Shown piece after piece: positions 30,684 to 39,535 of a stretch of 53,727 bases of DNA; the stretch's first letter is position 1, and every line of letters begins with the position of its first letter. The notes below the pieces were generated by a model. The model saw nothing but the letters and a program-made list of their open reading frames with translations, searched no databases and was not told the origin of the DNA. The DNA is taken from positions 1 to 53,727 of the forward strand of contig NZ_CADCXN010000051.1 in the NCBI RefSeq assembly GCF_902806695.1, given 5' to 3'. The DNA is from Candidatus Methylobacter favarea (lineage in GTDB: Bacteria; Pseudomonadota; Gammaproteobacteria; Methylococcales; Methylomonadaceae). A program made the position numbers and the translations under genes.

Positions 30684-31891
30684 ATTCGAGTAACGGGCTA
30701 TTCTACAGTCTTTGGCAGGGAGGCTTCGAGGGGGCAGATCATATCAACAGCGCCGCACTGCCGCTCGATATGAATGTCAGTAACCAGCATAGGATGCGGG
30801 TGCGCGATGATTATTTGCATTTGCAGCCTTTCGGCATCCGTACGGTGCGGGAGAGCGTAGGCTGGCGGCTGGCCGAGCGAGTTCCACATCATTTTGATTT
30901 CAGTTTTCTGGAACCGACCCTTGAGTCGGCGCAGGAGCTTGACATACAGATACTGTGGACGCTTTGCCATTATGGCTGGCCGCTCGATATTGATATTTTT
31001 TCTTCCGAATTTGTTACGCGGTTCGCCCGTTATGCGGCCGCGGCAGCGGAATATCTCGCGCCGTTCAGCAGTACGGAACCTGTATATACGCTTATCAATG
31101 AGATTTCTTTTCTCGCTTACGCCACCTGCGAAATGGGATTAATGTATCCTTATGGCCCTGATCTGCGCGATCGCAGCGTGGAGTTTAAACGTCAGCTCGT
31201 ACGTGCGGCGATTGCCGGCATGGAAGCCATATGGAAAGTTGATCCACGGGCACGCTTTCTTCATGTCGACCCGCTTATTCATGTCATTGCTCCCGAAGGT
31301 CATCCTGAGCTTGCCGAGGCTGCAGAAGTCATGCGTCTTTCACAATTTCAAGCTTGGGATATGCTGGCAGGCACTATCGAACCGGAGCTTGGAGGCGCGG
31401 CCAAGTATCTTGATATTATTGGCGTCAACTATTATCACAGCAACCAGTGGGAACTCGAAACTTACAAGACTTTGTTTTGGCATTTACACGATCCGCGCCG
31501 CCGGCCTTTTAGCAAGATGCTGGCTGAAATCAATCAGCGTTATGGTCATGGCCGCCCGCTGATTATCGCAGAAACAAGCCATGTTGGCTCCGGCCGCGGT
31601 GAATGGATTACCGATATTACCGAAGAAATTATAGCGGCCGGGCACGAAGGTATTGTTATACAAGGCATCTGTCTTTATCCGGTACTGGACAGGCACGGTT
31701 GGGAAGAGACTAAGCATTGGCATCGCAGCGGACTATGGGATCTGCACCCGGACGCCAAAGGGAACCTCATGCGTGTGCTGGATAAAGATTACGCCAAAAA
31801 TTTGATCGAGGCCCAATGGAAACTGGCGAAAATGCCCTTTTATCAAAGTTTTCAGCCTCAGGATAAGTCCTTTTTCTATAAAGATCTGTAG
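30680..31891 (+). CDS. Clan GH-A glycoside hydrolase (beta-glucosidase-like)
   Basis: A cytoplasmic protein of 403 residues without a signal peptide, with a TIM-barrel pattern. The acid/base Glu lies in YTLINEISF (Glu141) after the fourth strand, and the nucleophile in LIIAETSHVG (Glu298) after the seventh. LDIIGVNYY and LYPVLDRHGWE are further barrel elements. The overall look is closest to GH1-like beta-glucosidase relatives. The substrate is unknown; a link to the beta-glucan synthase upstream is conceivable but not shown. There are 50 bp between its stop and the next open stretch. Confidence 0.75.
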   Translation: MNSSNGLFYSLWQGGFEGADHINSAALPLDMNVSNQHRMRVRDDYLHLQPFGIRTVRESVGWRLAERVPHHFDFSFLEPTLESAQELDIQILWTLCHYGWPLDIDIFSSEFVTRFARYAAAAAEYLAPFSSTEPVYTLINEISFLAYATCEMGLMYPYGPDLRDRSVEFKRQLVRAAIAGMEAIWKVDPRARFLHVDPLIHVIAPEGHPELAEAAEVMRLSQFQAWDMLAGTIEPELGGAAKYLDIIGVNYYHSNQWELETYKTLFWHLHDPRRRPFSKMLAEINQRYGHGRPLIIAETSHVGSGRGEWITDITEEIIAAGHEGIVIQGICLYPVLDRHGWEETKHWHRSGLWDLHPDAKGNLMRVLDKDYAKNLIEAQWKLAKMPFYQSFQPQDKSFFYKDL

Positions 31892-32262
31892 AGGAGGCTG
31901 TCGATTCTGATTAAGGCATATTTATAAGGTGAGCAGGGATAAGGTGAGTAATCAAAAGAAGCAAACAGGTACGCTCATCAATGTATTAATATTCTGCAAA
32001 TGGCCTTCAGCCGGAGAAAAATAGAACAGGATGACTAGATTGAAAGCCTTGCAGATACAGCCAGGAAAAATAGGATTATATTTTAGGAGTATATAAAAGG
32101 ATGCCGAGATTTTTTGAAAAAATCCGGTAAAGTTTTTTCTAAAGTTATTAATGAATAGTGAATCAGTGGCCTCTAAACTGGAAATATTGTGGTTTGCCGG
32201 TATATATTTCACTCCAGTCACAGCGATTTAAAAATGGAAATATTATCAATGCCCACCTCTCA
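31892..32262. other. Gene-free stretch before the arsenosugar cluster
   Basis: A 371-bp region with no supportable gene. It must contain the promoter of DUF3047-arsS. The open frame of the DUF3047 gene starts at 32158, but its export signal begins later. Confidence 0.4.
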
Positions 32263-32940
32263 ATGCATATATCAGTTTATAAAATGCTTGTTCTGATGAA
32301 TGTTGGCTGGATTTTAACCTGGTCAAACAATTCCAGCGCTGCTGAAGCAGCGAGTGAGAAGCTGATAATAGGCGATTTTTCTGCAGGATCGCTTGATAAA
32401 TGGGGGAGCAAGGAATTTAAAGACAGGACGGGCTATGAGCTGGCCAACCTGTCCGGCGTCACAGTATTAAAGGCGGAAAGCGCCGATAGTGCGTCAGGCC
32501 TATTTAAGGAACAGCGCATCGATTTACAAAAGACGCCGTTCCTGAACTGGAGCTGGCGCATAGAAAATCGGCTCGGCAATATCAATGAGCAGGCCAAATC
32601 CGGCGATGACTATGCTGCCAGGGTTTATGTGATTGTCAGCGGCGGTTTGGCTTTCTGGCGTAGCCGGGCTATCAATTATGTCTGGGCAAGCACCTCCCCT
32701 AAAGGTAAAATCTGGCCTAATGCTTTTGCCGGAGATCACGCAATGATGATCGCCCTGAAAGCAGCAAAGGATAAGACAGGTACATGGTATACGGAAAAAC
32801 ACAATATTCTGACCGACCTGAAGCAGCAATTCGGTATGGACATCCGCTATATTGACGCCATCGCTATCATGACCGATACTGATAATGCTCACGGTAAAGC
32901 CACGGCCTACTACGGCGACATTTACTTCAGCATGAAATAG
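32263..32940 (+). CDS. DUF3047 exported protein
   Basis: A probable periplasmic protein of about 225 residues. The N-terminal hydrophobic segment (KMLVLMNVGWILTW) ends in an Ala-rich cleavage region (SAAEA). The body, with LNWSWRIEN, DDYAARVYVI, INYVWAS and TDTDNAHGKATAYYGDIYF, matches the DUF3047 family of unknown function. Start choice is uncertain: the Met at 32263 or 32284 gives a normal signal peptide. The stop is 5 bp before arsS, so it is cotranscribed with arsS. A role in organoarsenic export or handling is possible by context only. Confidence 0.8.
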   Translation: MHISVYKMLVLMNVGWILTWSNNSSAAEAASEKLIIGDFSAGSLDKWGSKEFKDRTGYELANLSGVTVLKAESADSASGLFKEQRIDLQKTPFLNWSWRIENRLGNINEQAKSGDDYAARVYVIVSGGLAFWRSRAINYVWASTSPKGKIWPNAFAGDHAMMIALKAAKDKTGTWYTEKHNILTDLKQQFGMDIRYIDAIAIMTDTDNAHGKATAYYGDIYFSMK

Positions 32941-32945
32941 GCATT

Positions 32946-33914
32946 ATGCATGACGCCCTTCGCTATCTCGCACAAAAACAGACGGATTTTCCGGCTATCA
33001 ACAGAAATGCGCTGGAAATATTGCAGGTTAATCTGGGCTATTTGTGCAACCTGAGCTGTACGCATTGCCATGTCAATGCCGGGCCCAAGCGTACCGAACT
33101 AATGGATAAGGCCACTGTTGATCTGGTTCTGGACTTCGTTCAGTCAGAAGCTATTCACACGCTGGATTTAACCGGCGGAGCGCCGGAAATGAACCCGCAT
33201 TTTAAATACCTCGTTGAGCGGGCCAGAAAAATGGAGGTTACCGTTATTGATCGCTGTAATCTGGTTATTCTTGAGGAACCCGGCTATGAGGATTTGGCTG
33301 AATTTCTTGCCGCTAACAAGACAGTTATTACGGCTTCCCTGCCTTGTTATCTGGAAGACAATGTCGATAAACAACGCGGCAAGGGCACGTTTAGCGCCAG
33401 CCTGTCGGCACTGAAAAAGTTAAACGGCCTCGGTTACGGAGAAGCCGGCAGCGAGCTTCAGCTTAATCTGGTTTTCAATCCGCAAGGCGCCAGTCTGCCC
33501 CCGGAACAGCAAGCCTTGGAAGAAGCCTATAAGGAACACTTGCAGGAGCGCTATGGAATCGTCTTCAACAGGCTCTATGCCATGACCAATCTCCCGATAC
33601 AGCGCTTTGGCAGCATGCTGATCAGCAAAGGGCAATTTAACGGCTATTTGCACTTATTAAAGGACCATTACCGGCCGGAAAATTTGCCCGGCGTCATGTG
33701 CCGCAATACCCTGAGCGTCGATTGGCAAGGGCTTGTCTATGATTGCGACTTTAACCAGATGCTGCAACTGCCGTTGGGCGCAAACCCAAGCGGTAAAATG
33801 CATTTAAGCGATTTAACCGGCCGCTCCCTAACCGGTTCTCCGATCACTGTCCGCCAGCATTGTTATGGCTGCACGGCAGGACAAGGCAGCAGTTGCGGCG
33901 GCGCGTTGGGCTAA
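32946..33914 (+). CDS. arsS: Arsenosugar biosynthesis radical SAM protein ArsS
   Basis: Radical SAM enzyme of 322 residues. The [4Fe-4S] motif is C34-x3-C38-x2-C41 (LCNLSCTHCH). GGAPEMNPHF is the GGxP-type SAM-binding stretch. The C-terminal half matches the DUF3641 extension, with further Cys in MCRNTLSVDW, DCDFNQ and HCYGCTAGQGSSCGG that probably hold an auxiliary cluster. ArsS is known to transfer the deoxyadenosyl group to methylated arsenic, giving an arsenosugar precursor. It lies 63 bp before arsM, the enzyme that makes its dimethylarsenic substrate. Confidence 0.92.
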   Translation: MHDALRYLAQKQTDFPAINRNALEILQVNLGYLCNLSCTHCHVNAGPKRTELMDKATVDLVLDFVQSEAIHTLDLTGGAPEMNPHFKYLVERARKMEVTVIDRCNLVILEEPGYEDLAEFLAANKTVITASLPCYLEDNVDKQRGKGTFSASLSALKKLNGLGYGEAGSELQLNLVFNPQGASLPPEQQALEEAYKEHLQERYGIVFNRLYAMTNLPIQRFGSMLISKGQFNGYLHLLKDHYRPENLPGVMCRNTLSVDWQGLVYDCDFNQMLQLPLGANPSGKMHLSDLTGRSLTGSPITVRQHCYGCTAGQGSSCGGALG

Positions 33915-33977
33915 TTTTTTTGGGGTAGTTTAAGATGGCGCCAAATCTTGTTAATTACAAATTTAAAAGGAGGAGAA

Positions 33978-35099
33978 ATGAGCCTTGAAACAGGTGTTTT
34001 GGAGCGCTATTCAGAAGGCGCCGCATCCAGGCAGGCGAATCTATGCTGTCCGGTCGATTACGATAGCGAGTTGCTGGCTACCCTGCCTCAGGAAATCATC
34101 GAAAAGGATTACGGCTGCGGCGATCCGTCGCGCTATGTCAAAAAAGGCGACGTGGTGCTGGATTTAGGTTCGGGTTCAGGCAAGATTTGCTATATGGCCG
34201 CGCAACGAGTGGGCGAGTCGGGCAGGGTTATCGGCGTTGACATGAATGATGATATGCTGACGCTGGCCCGCAAATACCAGGACGAAATGGCGCAAAAAAT
34301 CGGTGCAAACCGGGTCGAGTTCGTTAAAGGGCAAATTCAGGATCTGGCGATGGATCTGGCTTCGATGGATCAACATTTGGCGAAAAACCCGGTGAAAAGC
34401 GCCGAAGACCTTATCGCTCTGCGCGCCTGGCAGGAAAAACAACGCAGGGAGCGGCCCTTGATCGCTGATAACAGTGTGAATTTGGTGGTTTCCAATTGCG
34501 TGCTGAATCTGGTGCATGACCGCGACAAGGAACAGTTGATTCGGGAAATTTTCCGCGTCGTCAAGCCGGGCGGCCGCGTGGCTATCTCGGATATTGTCAG
34601 CGATGAAGTTGTACCCGAACATTTAAAAGAAGATTTGCATCTGTGGAGCGGCTGTATTTCCGGCGCCCTGCAGGAGCATGAATTTCTGCAAGCCTTTATC
34701 AAAGCAGGTTTTATCGCCGTCAGCTATGATAAATGGGAAAGTCAACCCTGGCAAGTTGTCGAAGGCATTGAATTCCGCTCGGTAACCATTATCGCGGTCA
34801 AGCCGATGACTGAACCATGCCTGGATAAAGGCCATGCCGTCATCTATCGAGGCCCTTACTCTGAAGTTTATGATGACGAAGGCCATGTTTATTACCGCGG
34901 CAAACGGATGGCGGTTTGTGAACGCAGCTATAAACTGCTGACCAGTGAAACCTATGGGAACGATTTTATCGGCATCGTGCCCGCTGAAGAAAAATCAGCT
35001 AATCACTGGTGCAGTCCGGCGGGGACTATTCGTTCCGTTTCAGAAAGCAAAAGCGGTCGGCCTCAGGATAAATGCAATCCTGGCAGCGGTTGTTGTTGA
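33978..35099 (+). CDS. arsM: Arsenite S-adenosylmethionine methyltransferase ArsM
   Basis: A 373-residue SAM-dependent methyltransferase that adds methyl groups to As(III). The SAM loop is VVLDLGSGSGK (about 60-69). The As(III)-binding Cys expected in the family are seen as DYGCGDP (Cys47), SNCVLNL (Cys174) and SGCISGA (Cys226). The C-terminus ends in a Cys-rich tail, CNPGSGCC. The strong ribosome site AGGAGGAG before 33978 decides the start over the earlier one at 33948. Together with ArsS it forms the organoarsenic pathway. Confidence 0.95.
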   Translation: MSLETGVLERYSEGAASRQANLCCPVDYDSELLATLPQEIIEKDYGCGDPSRYVKKGDVVLDLGSGSGKICYMAAQRVGESGRVIGVDMNDDMLTLARKYQDEMAQKIGANRVEFVKGQIQDLAMDLASMDQHLAKNPVKSAEDLIALRAWQEKQRRERPLIADNSVNLVVSNCVLNLVHDRDKEQLIREIFRVVKPGGRVAISDIVSDEVVPEHLKEDLHLWSGCISGALQEHEFLQAFIKAGFIAVSYDKWESQPWQVVEGIEFRSVTIIAVKPMTEPCLDKGHAVIYRGPYSEVYDDEGHVYYRGKRMAVCERSYKLLTSETYGNDFIGIVPAEEKSANHWCSPAGTIRSVSESKSGRPQDKCNPGSGCC

Positions 35100-35310
35100 T
35101 AATCCGTTCAGTTCAAATACAAGTGTCTGAGCGTTTTTTTTAACTTCCTGTTGCCTTAAATCCTAGTGAGATTATAAAAAATTCCAACGCGAGAATACTC
35201 AAGTTGACGGGATGAGAGTTTTAAACGACTTTAAAATCTATCCGATTGTAAACGCTTTGCAAAAAGTGAAACGGACAGTGCGAGCTTTACTCTCACCTCT
35301 TGATGCTTTT

Positions 35311-35469
35311 TTAGCGTAAAGCGGGTTTTGAGCGGTGATATCGCCGGCGTAAATACTCATTTGATGTTAGCCCCGCGTCAACCAGACGTTTATACGCTTC
35401 TATTGTTCCCAACTGTGTTTCCCGGCTCAAAGGCAGATAGTTCCAGGCCCCAATCGCAAGAGCGTTTTA
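35311..35469 (-). pseudogene. Unidentified C-terminal gene fragment
   Basis: On the minus strand, about 50 codons read without a stop and end in a stop at 35311: NALAIGAWNYLPLSRETQ, LGTIEAYKRLVDAGLTSN and a basic end. There is no start and the frame is closed upstream. It has the look of the end of a real protein, but I do not recognise the family. The neighbouring 35100-35310 and 35470-35564 stretches hold nothing I can name. Confidence 0.3.
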
Positions 35470-35564
35470 TGAGTCTCGTCCATGCTGTCGGAATGTCCGC
35501 GGCCTTAGCTGTTACGTTTTATCCATCCTGCCCCAGGGGGCTTTTAAATTTTTTTATACGCGGT

Positions 35565-36131
35565 TTGGTTTCAGGTGAAAACGTGGCATATTTATAGAAT
35601 GGCGGCAAAAGCGCAGTTTTGTAAGGTAGGCGGCGCCTGCTCTACTTGGCTTTGGCTGGCTTTCTTCGAGCTTCTCCAGTACACTGTCAGCCTCCCAGGC
35701 CTTGTCGGCGCCTGGCGCACCCGCCAGAATGCCATCCACTAAGCCAATGGCTGGCATGACATCAGGCGTTTGTCCACCCGTCAAGCACCACTTTGTCATG
35801 GGTGGGCCTCACCATCGTGCCGTCAATGGCTATCTCTTCAAAATCAGCGTCCTTGCACAACTTTAGCAGCTAGCCGTTGCCAGACTCCGGCATCCGGGCA
35901 GCGGGCTAACCTTTTGTAAGGGCTGTTCCAAGCCCCCGACTTGTCGGGCAGGCCGCGCCAGGGTGAACCCGGCCTGGCTCTCCACAGCACGGCTTACACA
36001 AACCGCCTCTTGTCCGCTGCCGTCTGGCCCCGGTCGCTCTTGTTGCCCGGCACCCTCTGTTCAATACCTTTCCACGGGTCATCGTGCCATACTTTTCTTA
36101 CCAGTAGCCCACCTGTTCAATCAGTTGGCAT
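35565..36131 (-). pseudogene. Decayed IS5-family transposase
   Basis: Reading down the minus strand from an ATG at 36131, in shifting frames, gives KSDRGQTAADKRRFV, AVLWRARPGSPWRGLPDKSG, AWNSPYKR, DADFEEIAIDGTMVRP, TGGQTPDVM, GADKAWEADSVLEKLEE and YKTALLPPFYKYATF. These match, in order, the IS1031/IS427-type IS5 transposases (VLWRxRTGxPWRDLPExxG, xIDxTxVRxH, GQxxD, ADKAxDAD). The second codon block already has a stop, several frameshifts follow, and the section between the second Asp and the C-terminus is deleted. It abuts the truncated queC. Confidence 0.8.
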
Positions 36132-36150
36132 AATTATCCCCTATTAATTG

Positions 36151-36393
36151 TCAACAGACTGTATTGAGGGCAGATCCACCGAAAAGACGTAGATCAATAT
36201 CAACTACAATAGGCTGTGTAATTCCCATCGCCTTAGCTACATAGCTAGCGTAGTCAAGTTCGACCTGATGGCGCTGTCCATAGCGAAATGAAAGTGCATA
36301 AACTTGAAACCCCTCTGACTTTGCAATTGCAAGGGTCGTTGTAGAATCAAGCCCACCACTGAGTAAAACAACTGCTTTTGAAGTTAAAGACAT
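36151..36393 (-). pseudogene. queC: queC truncated to its N-terminus
   Basis: The first 75-80 residues of 7-cyano-7-deazaguanine synthase: the PP-loop [15 protein letters not shown], then [18 protein letters not shown] and [11 protein letters not shown] normal QueC has about 220-230 residues with C-terminal zinc-binding Cys; here the frame ends in NTVC plus a stop right after GGSAL, where the decayed IS5 copy begins. The ATG at 36393 follows AGGAT. The enzyme cannot be active, so queuosine or preQ0 synthesis would need another copy. Confidence 0.85.
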
Positions 36394-36547
36394 GACTATC
36401 CTATTATTTTTCAATATAAATTACATTAGAAGATCAAATTTGTACTTTAACACTTAATTAAAGCAGAGGTTATAAGGTTAAGCATAAACTCGGCGTTGTG
36501 GCACAGACACCAAAATACGAAAAGGCGTCATGCAGTTGATTTTCAAC

Positions 36548-36842
36548 TCACCACAAACACGCCTTATCATCATGGGCGGGATTATTGACCCGCTGGCTGA
36601 TAGGAGTCAGCTGCTGGTTTCGGTAACACCCCTCTGCATCGAACGCTAGAATATCGGGTTTGGATGACTGACTATCCAGCCATGCCGCATAGCCGCTGGG
36701 CGGTACTATTACCGGCATTCTCGTATGGATAGAAGCCAAATGATCATTCGCAGCCGTGGGGAAGATGCGGCGACTACGCGCTCACGTTAAAATGCTGTTT
36801 TATTGAGGGTTCCAAGGCCATCAAATTAAATCGTCCACACAT
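36548..36842 (-). pseudogene. SRAP (YedK/HMCES-type) gene with deleted middle
   Basis: The gene starts with a good ribosome site (GGAGAGAAG) and MCGRFNLMALEPSIKQHF, the SRAP N-terminus with catalytic Cys2. After codon 22 the frame meets a stop, and from about 36775 a different frame gives the C-terminal part RIFPTAANDHLASIHTRMPV, IVPPSGYAAWLD and ISQRVNNPAHDD. About 120 central residues are missing and the two ends are out of frame. Intact SRAP proteins crosslink abasic sites in ssDNA. It lies next to the SOS operon. Confidence 0.8.
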
Positions 36843-36923
36843 CGCTTCTCTCCTTTATTTCTATAGTCATTACTAAGTATAAATACCACTTTATATAATA
36901 TTACTGAATAGAGTTTACGGCCT

Positions 36924-38216
36924 TTAGCCGCAGGTTACCCGAACCAGCTCTGCCCAATCCGTCGTATATTTACTGGATACCTTGTCAACTTTCACCTGCC
37001 AGCGTTGATCCAGACCGGTAGCGGCCAGTTGAAGGGCGTGAGGGAAGCGGTGATTAATGGCGTCCAGCGTTTTCATTAAGGCCGCGCTGTGAAGGGATTC
37101 GGGGCCGGAGACGGTAAACAGGTCCAGCTGGCCCGGCAGGGAAGCCGAACGAAGATCGCTGAGTTGCACCCCGGCCTGTTGGTAGCGGTAACCGGCTTTA
37201 AAAATAGGCGCGAGCAAGCGGTGAGCGGCCTGGACGAGGCGCCGGGTGTCCTGGCTCGTCGGCGTCATGCGCATCGAGGCCGAGCGCTGATAACAGGGCT
37301 CTGGTTGGCTAAACGGGCTGGTGCGGATAAAGACCGTGATCGTACCGGCCAGAGAGTCCTGACTTCTGAGCTTTTCAGCGGCCCGGCTGCAAAACGCCGC
37401 CAAGGCTTCGGCCAGTTCCTGAACGTCAACGAGTTTACGGGTAAAGCTGCGCGAGCAGATAATCTGTTGTTTGTCCGGGGCTATCTCTTCCAGCTCCAGA
37501 CAGGGGATGCCGTTCAGCTCCCTAACGGTTCGCGCCGCGTTAATAGTCACTAACGCCTGGATTCTGGAGGCCGGTTGACAGGCCAGATCATAAACGCTGT
37601 GAATGCCGAGCTGGTTGAGCTTGGCAGAAGTGCGCGAGCCGATGCCCCAGACTTCCCCGACCGGCACAATCCGCATCAGCTTGTCCCGGCGCACGGGATC
37701 GGTTAAGTCCACGACGCCGCCGGTTTTGCGCCATTTTTTGGCAGCGAAGTTGGCCAGTTTCGCCAGTGTTTTCGTCGGCCCCAGACCCACACAGACCGGA
37801 ATGCCGGTCTGCTGCTGAATCGTTTGCCGGATGCGTTGCCCGTAGGCCACGGGATCATTCGGACAGATACCGGTTAAATCCAAAAAGGCTTCATCGATGG
37901 AATACACTTCGAGGTTGGGCGAGAACTCGCCTAACAAGGCCATCACGCGAGCTGATATATCCCCGTATAAGGGGTAGTTGGAAGACAATACCTGAATGCG
38001 GTGTTGTTGAATCAGCGCCTTTATCTGAAAGACCGGCGTCCCCATTTTAACGCCCAAGGCTTTAAGTTCCGGGCTGCGAGCCACGATACAGCCGTCATTA
38101 TTACTGAGCACAGCCACCGGTTTAGCCCATAAATCCGGCCGGAATACGCGCTCGCAACTGACATAAAAATTATTGCAATCCACCAGCCCGATGCAGGCAG
38201 GAGGCCCAGCGCTCAT
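36924..38216 (-). CDS. umuC: DNA polymerase V subunit UmuC
   Basis: Y-family translesion polymerase of 430 residues. The catalytic Asp is in IGLVDCNNFYVSCERVF and the acidic pair in VYSIDEAFLDL. The helix-hairpin-helix region (VWGIGSRTSAKLNQLGI), the little finger and the UmuC-specific C-terminal domain (VSGPESLHSAALMKTLDAIN) are present. An earlier in-frame start exists at 38252, but the ATG at 38216 overlaps the umuD stop by one base (TGATG), so I use it. It is the last gene of the lexA-umuDC operon. Confidence 0.95.
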   Translation of the reverse strand: MSAGPPACIGLVDCNNFYVSCERVFRPDLWAKPVAVLSNNDGCIVARSPELKALGVKMGTPVFQIKALIQQHRIQVLSSNYPLYGDISARVMALLGEFSPNLEVYSIDEAFLDLTGICPNDPVAYGQRIRQTIQQQTGIPVCVGLGPTKTLAKLANFAAKKWRKTGGVVDLTDPVRRDKLMRIVPVGEVWGIGSRTSAKLNQLGIHSVYDLACQPASRIQALVTINAARTVRELNGIPCLELEEIAPDKQQIICSRSFTRKLVDVQELAEALAAFCSRAAEKLRSQDSLAGTITVFIRTSPFSQPEPCYQRSASMRMTPTSQDTRRLVQAAHRLLAPIFKAGYRYQQAGVQLSDLRSASLPGQLDLFTVSGPESLHSAALMKTLDAINHRFPHALQLAATGLDQRWQVKVDKVSSKYTTDWAELVRVTCG

Positions 38217-38671
38217 CAGACAAAATGAATAACGCTGGTGACCACGCCCCACACCACCACCTCCATGTCCGGCTCAATCACGATATCGGCATAGGCCGGG
38301 TTTTCAGCGGTCAGGGCCAGCCTGCCGGGCATGTGATTGAGGCGCTTGACGGTCAACTCGCCATTGAGGGCGCAGATAATGATTTTTCCATGCACCGCTT
38401 CCAGGGAGCGATCCACGACCAGAATATCATCGGGATGAATACCGGCGCCGAGCATCGAGTCGCCTTGCGTCCTGACAAAAAAGGTAGCGGCAGGCCGCCG
38501 TACCAGCAGTTCATTTAAATCCAGCGACGCCTCAATATGATCGGCGGCAGGCGAGGCAAAGCCTGCCATTATTTTACTGCTGAACAGCGGTAGCGCCAGA
38601 CGGCAGGGCTGGCGAGCCGGGCGTAACACCTGACTGAAAGGCGGCGCGCGATAGCGGAAAAAAACAGTCAT
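38216..38671 (-). CDS. umuD: UmuD, LexA-fold accessory subunit of polymerase V
   Basis: A 151-residue S24-type self-cleaving protein. The cleavage site Ala36-Gly37 lies in SKIMAGFASP, the nucleophile Ser72 in QGDSMLGAG and Lys109 in GELTVKRL. RecA-stimulated cleavage produces UmuD', which binds UmuC. Length and order are standard. It lies 43 bp downstream of the small membrane protein gene in the SOS operon. Confidence 0.95.
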   Translation of the reverse strand: MTVFFRYRAPPFSQVLRPARQPCRLALPLFSSKIMAGFASPAADHIEASLDLNELLVRRPAATFFVRTQGDSMLGAGIHPDDILVVDRSLEAVHGKIIICALNGELTVKRLNHMPGRLALTAENPAYADIVIEPDMEVVVWGVVTSVIHFV

Positions 38672-38714
38672 GACGGTCTTGACTTAAGGTTGCCGAGGGC
38701 GTGGGGAAGGCGTC

Positions 38715-38864
38715 TTATACTTGAGATGAAATAATAAACACCAGCACCAGCAATACCGTTACCGACACTTCTTCCAGTCGCTCCAGCAGGGGCGGTTTAT
38801 CGCCGCGCATAATCAGGTCAATTTTATTCGTCATTTGATCGTGCATATGAACAGGCTGTTTCAT
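38715..38864 (-). CDS. Small one-TM protein between lexA and umuD
   Basis: A 49-residue open frame. Its ATG at 38864 has a good ribosome site (AGGAGCC) and lies 10 bp after the lexA stop. The first 30 residues are polar (MKQPVHMHDQMTNKIDLIM, RGDKPPLLERLEE), followed by one membrane helix VSVTVLLVLVFII and a very short tail. It should be a single-pass membrane protein with most of its mass in the cytoplasm. I know of no named family. Position predicts LexA-controlled expression with umuDC. Membrane-acting small SOS proteins such as TisB and SulA-like inhibitors are analogues in idea only. Confidence 0.65.
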   Translation of the reverse strand: MKQPVHMHDQMTNKIDLIMRGDKPPLLERLEEVSVTVLLVLVFIISSQV

Positions 38865-38874
38865 GATAAGGCTC

Positions 38875-39510
38875 CTAATGGTTTTTGGTATAACTGCGCA
38901 TTTGCCCGACTAACACGCCCTGGATTTCTATTTGCTCAGGCCGATAGCGCAGGGCTTTCATGCTGGCATTAGCGGGTATCAGCAAGGTTTCGTGCGGGTA
39001 TTGCTCGATGACTTTCAAGGTGGCTTCGGACTTTTCAACCAAGGCTACGACAATTTCGCCATTTCGTGCATAGGCGCGCTGCTCGATAATGACCCAGTCG
39101 CCGTCAAAGATGCCCTGTTCGATCATGGAATCGCCTTTGACGGAGAGAATATAGCAGGGCTTATCGGTCTTGAGCGGCTCGGGAATTGCCATATAGCTGA
39201 TGTTTTCCAGGGCTTCAATAGGCTTGCCGGCGGCAATGACGCCGACATAAGGCAAACGGCCGGGATCATCCTGATGGTTGATCAGGGTTTTCGCGTGGTC
39301 GCTCAACTGGATGCCGCGTTGTTTGCCGGCCAAGGGTTTGAGCAGGTTAGCGGCAATCAGGGCAGTAATATGGGCATGCAGCGAGCCGCGGGATTTAAGG
39401 CCCAGTGCCAGACACAGCTCATCCAAGGTGGGCGGCTGGGTAAATCGATCCTGGTTTTGCAGCAGGAAATGAAACAGCTCGTGTTGTTTGCGGGTCAGGG
39501 ATTCAAGCAT
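38875..39510 (-). CDS. lexA: LexA repressor
   Basis: SOS repressor of 211 residues. The N-terminal winged-helix region is RKQHELFHFLLQNQDRFTQP, then LDELCLALGLKSRGSLHAHI. The self-cleavage site is Ala94-Gly95 (VIAAGKPIE), with Ser128 in VKGDSMIEQG and Lys166 in SEATLKVIE. The ATG at 39510 follows GGAGA; a start four codons earlier lacks this. The recognition helix differs from the E. coli type, which fits the different operator upstream. It leads the lexA-small protein-umuD-umuC operon. Confidence 0.95.
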   Translation of the reverse strand: MLESLTRKQHELFHFLLQNQDRFTQPPTLDELCLALGLKSRGSLHAHITALIAANLLKPLAGKQRGIQLSDHAKTLINHQDDPGRLPYVGVIAAGKPIEALENISYMAIPEPLKTDKPCYILSVKGDSMIEQGIFDGDWVIIEQRAYARNGEIVVALVEKSEATLKVIEQYPHETLLIPANASMKALRYRPEQIEIQGVLVGQMRSYTKNH

Positions 39511-39535
39511 AGTGTTCTCCATCGGTTTTTAAAAA

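Noticed and set aside
35220-35300. Promoter-like TTGACG...TTTAAAAT near 35200-35240
   Set aside because: The spacer is about 20 bp and there is no gene downstream on that strand.
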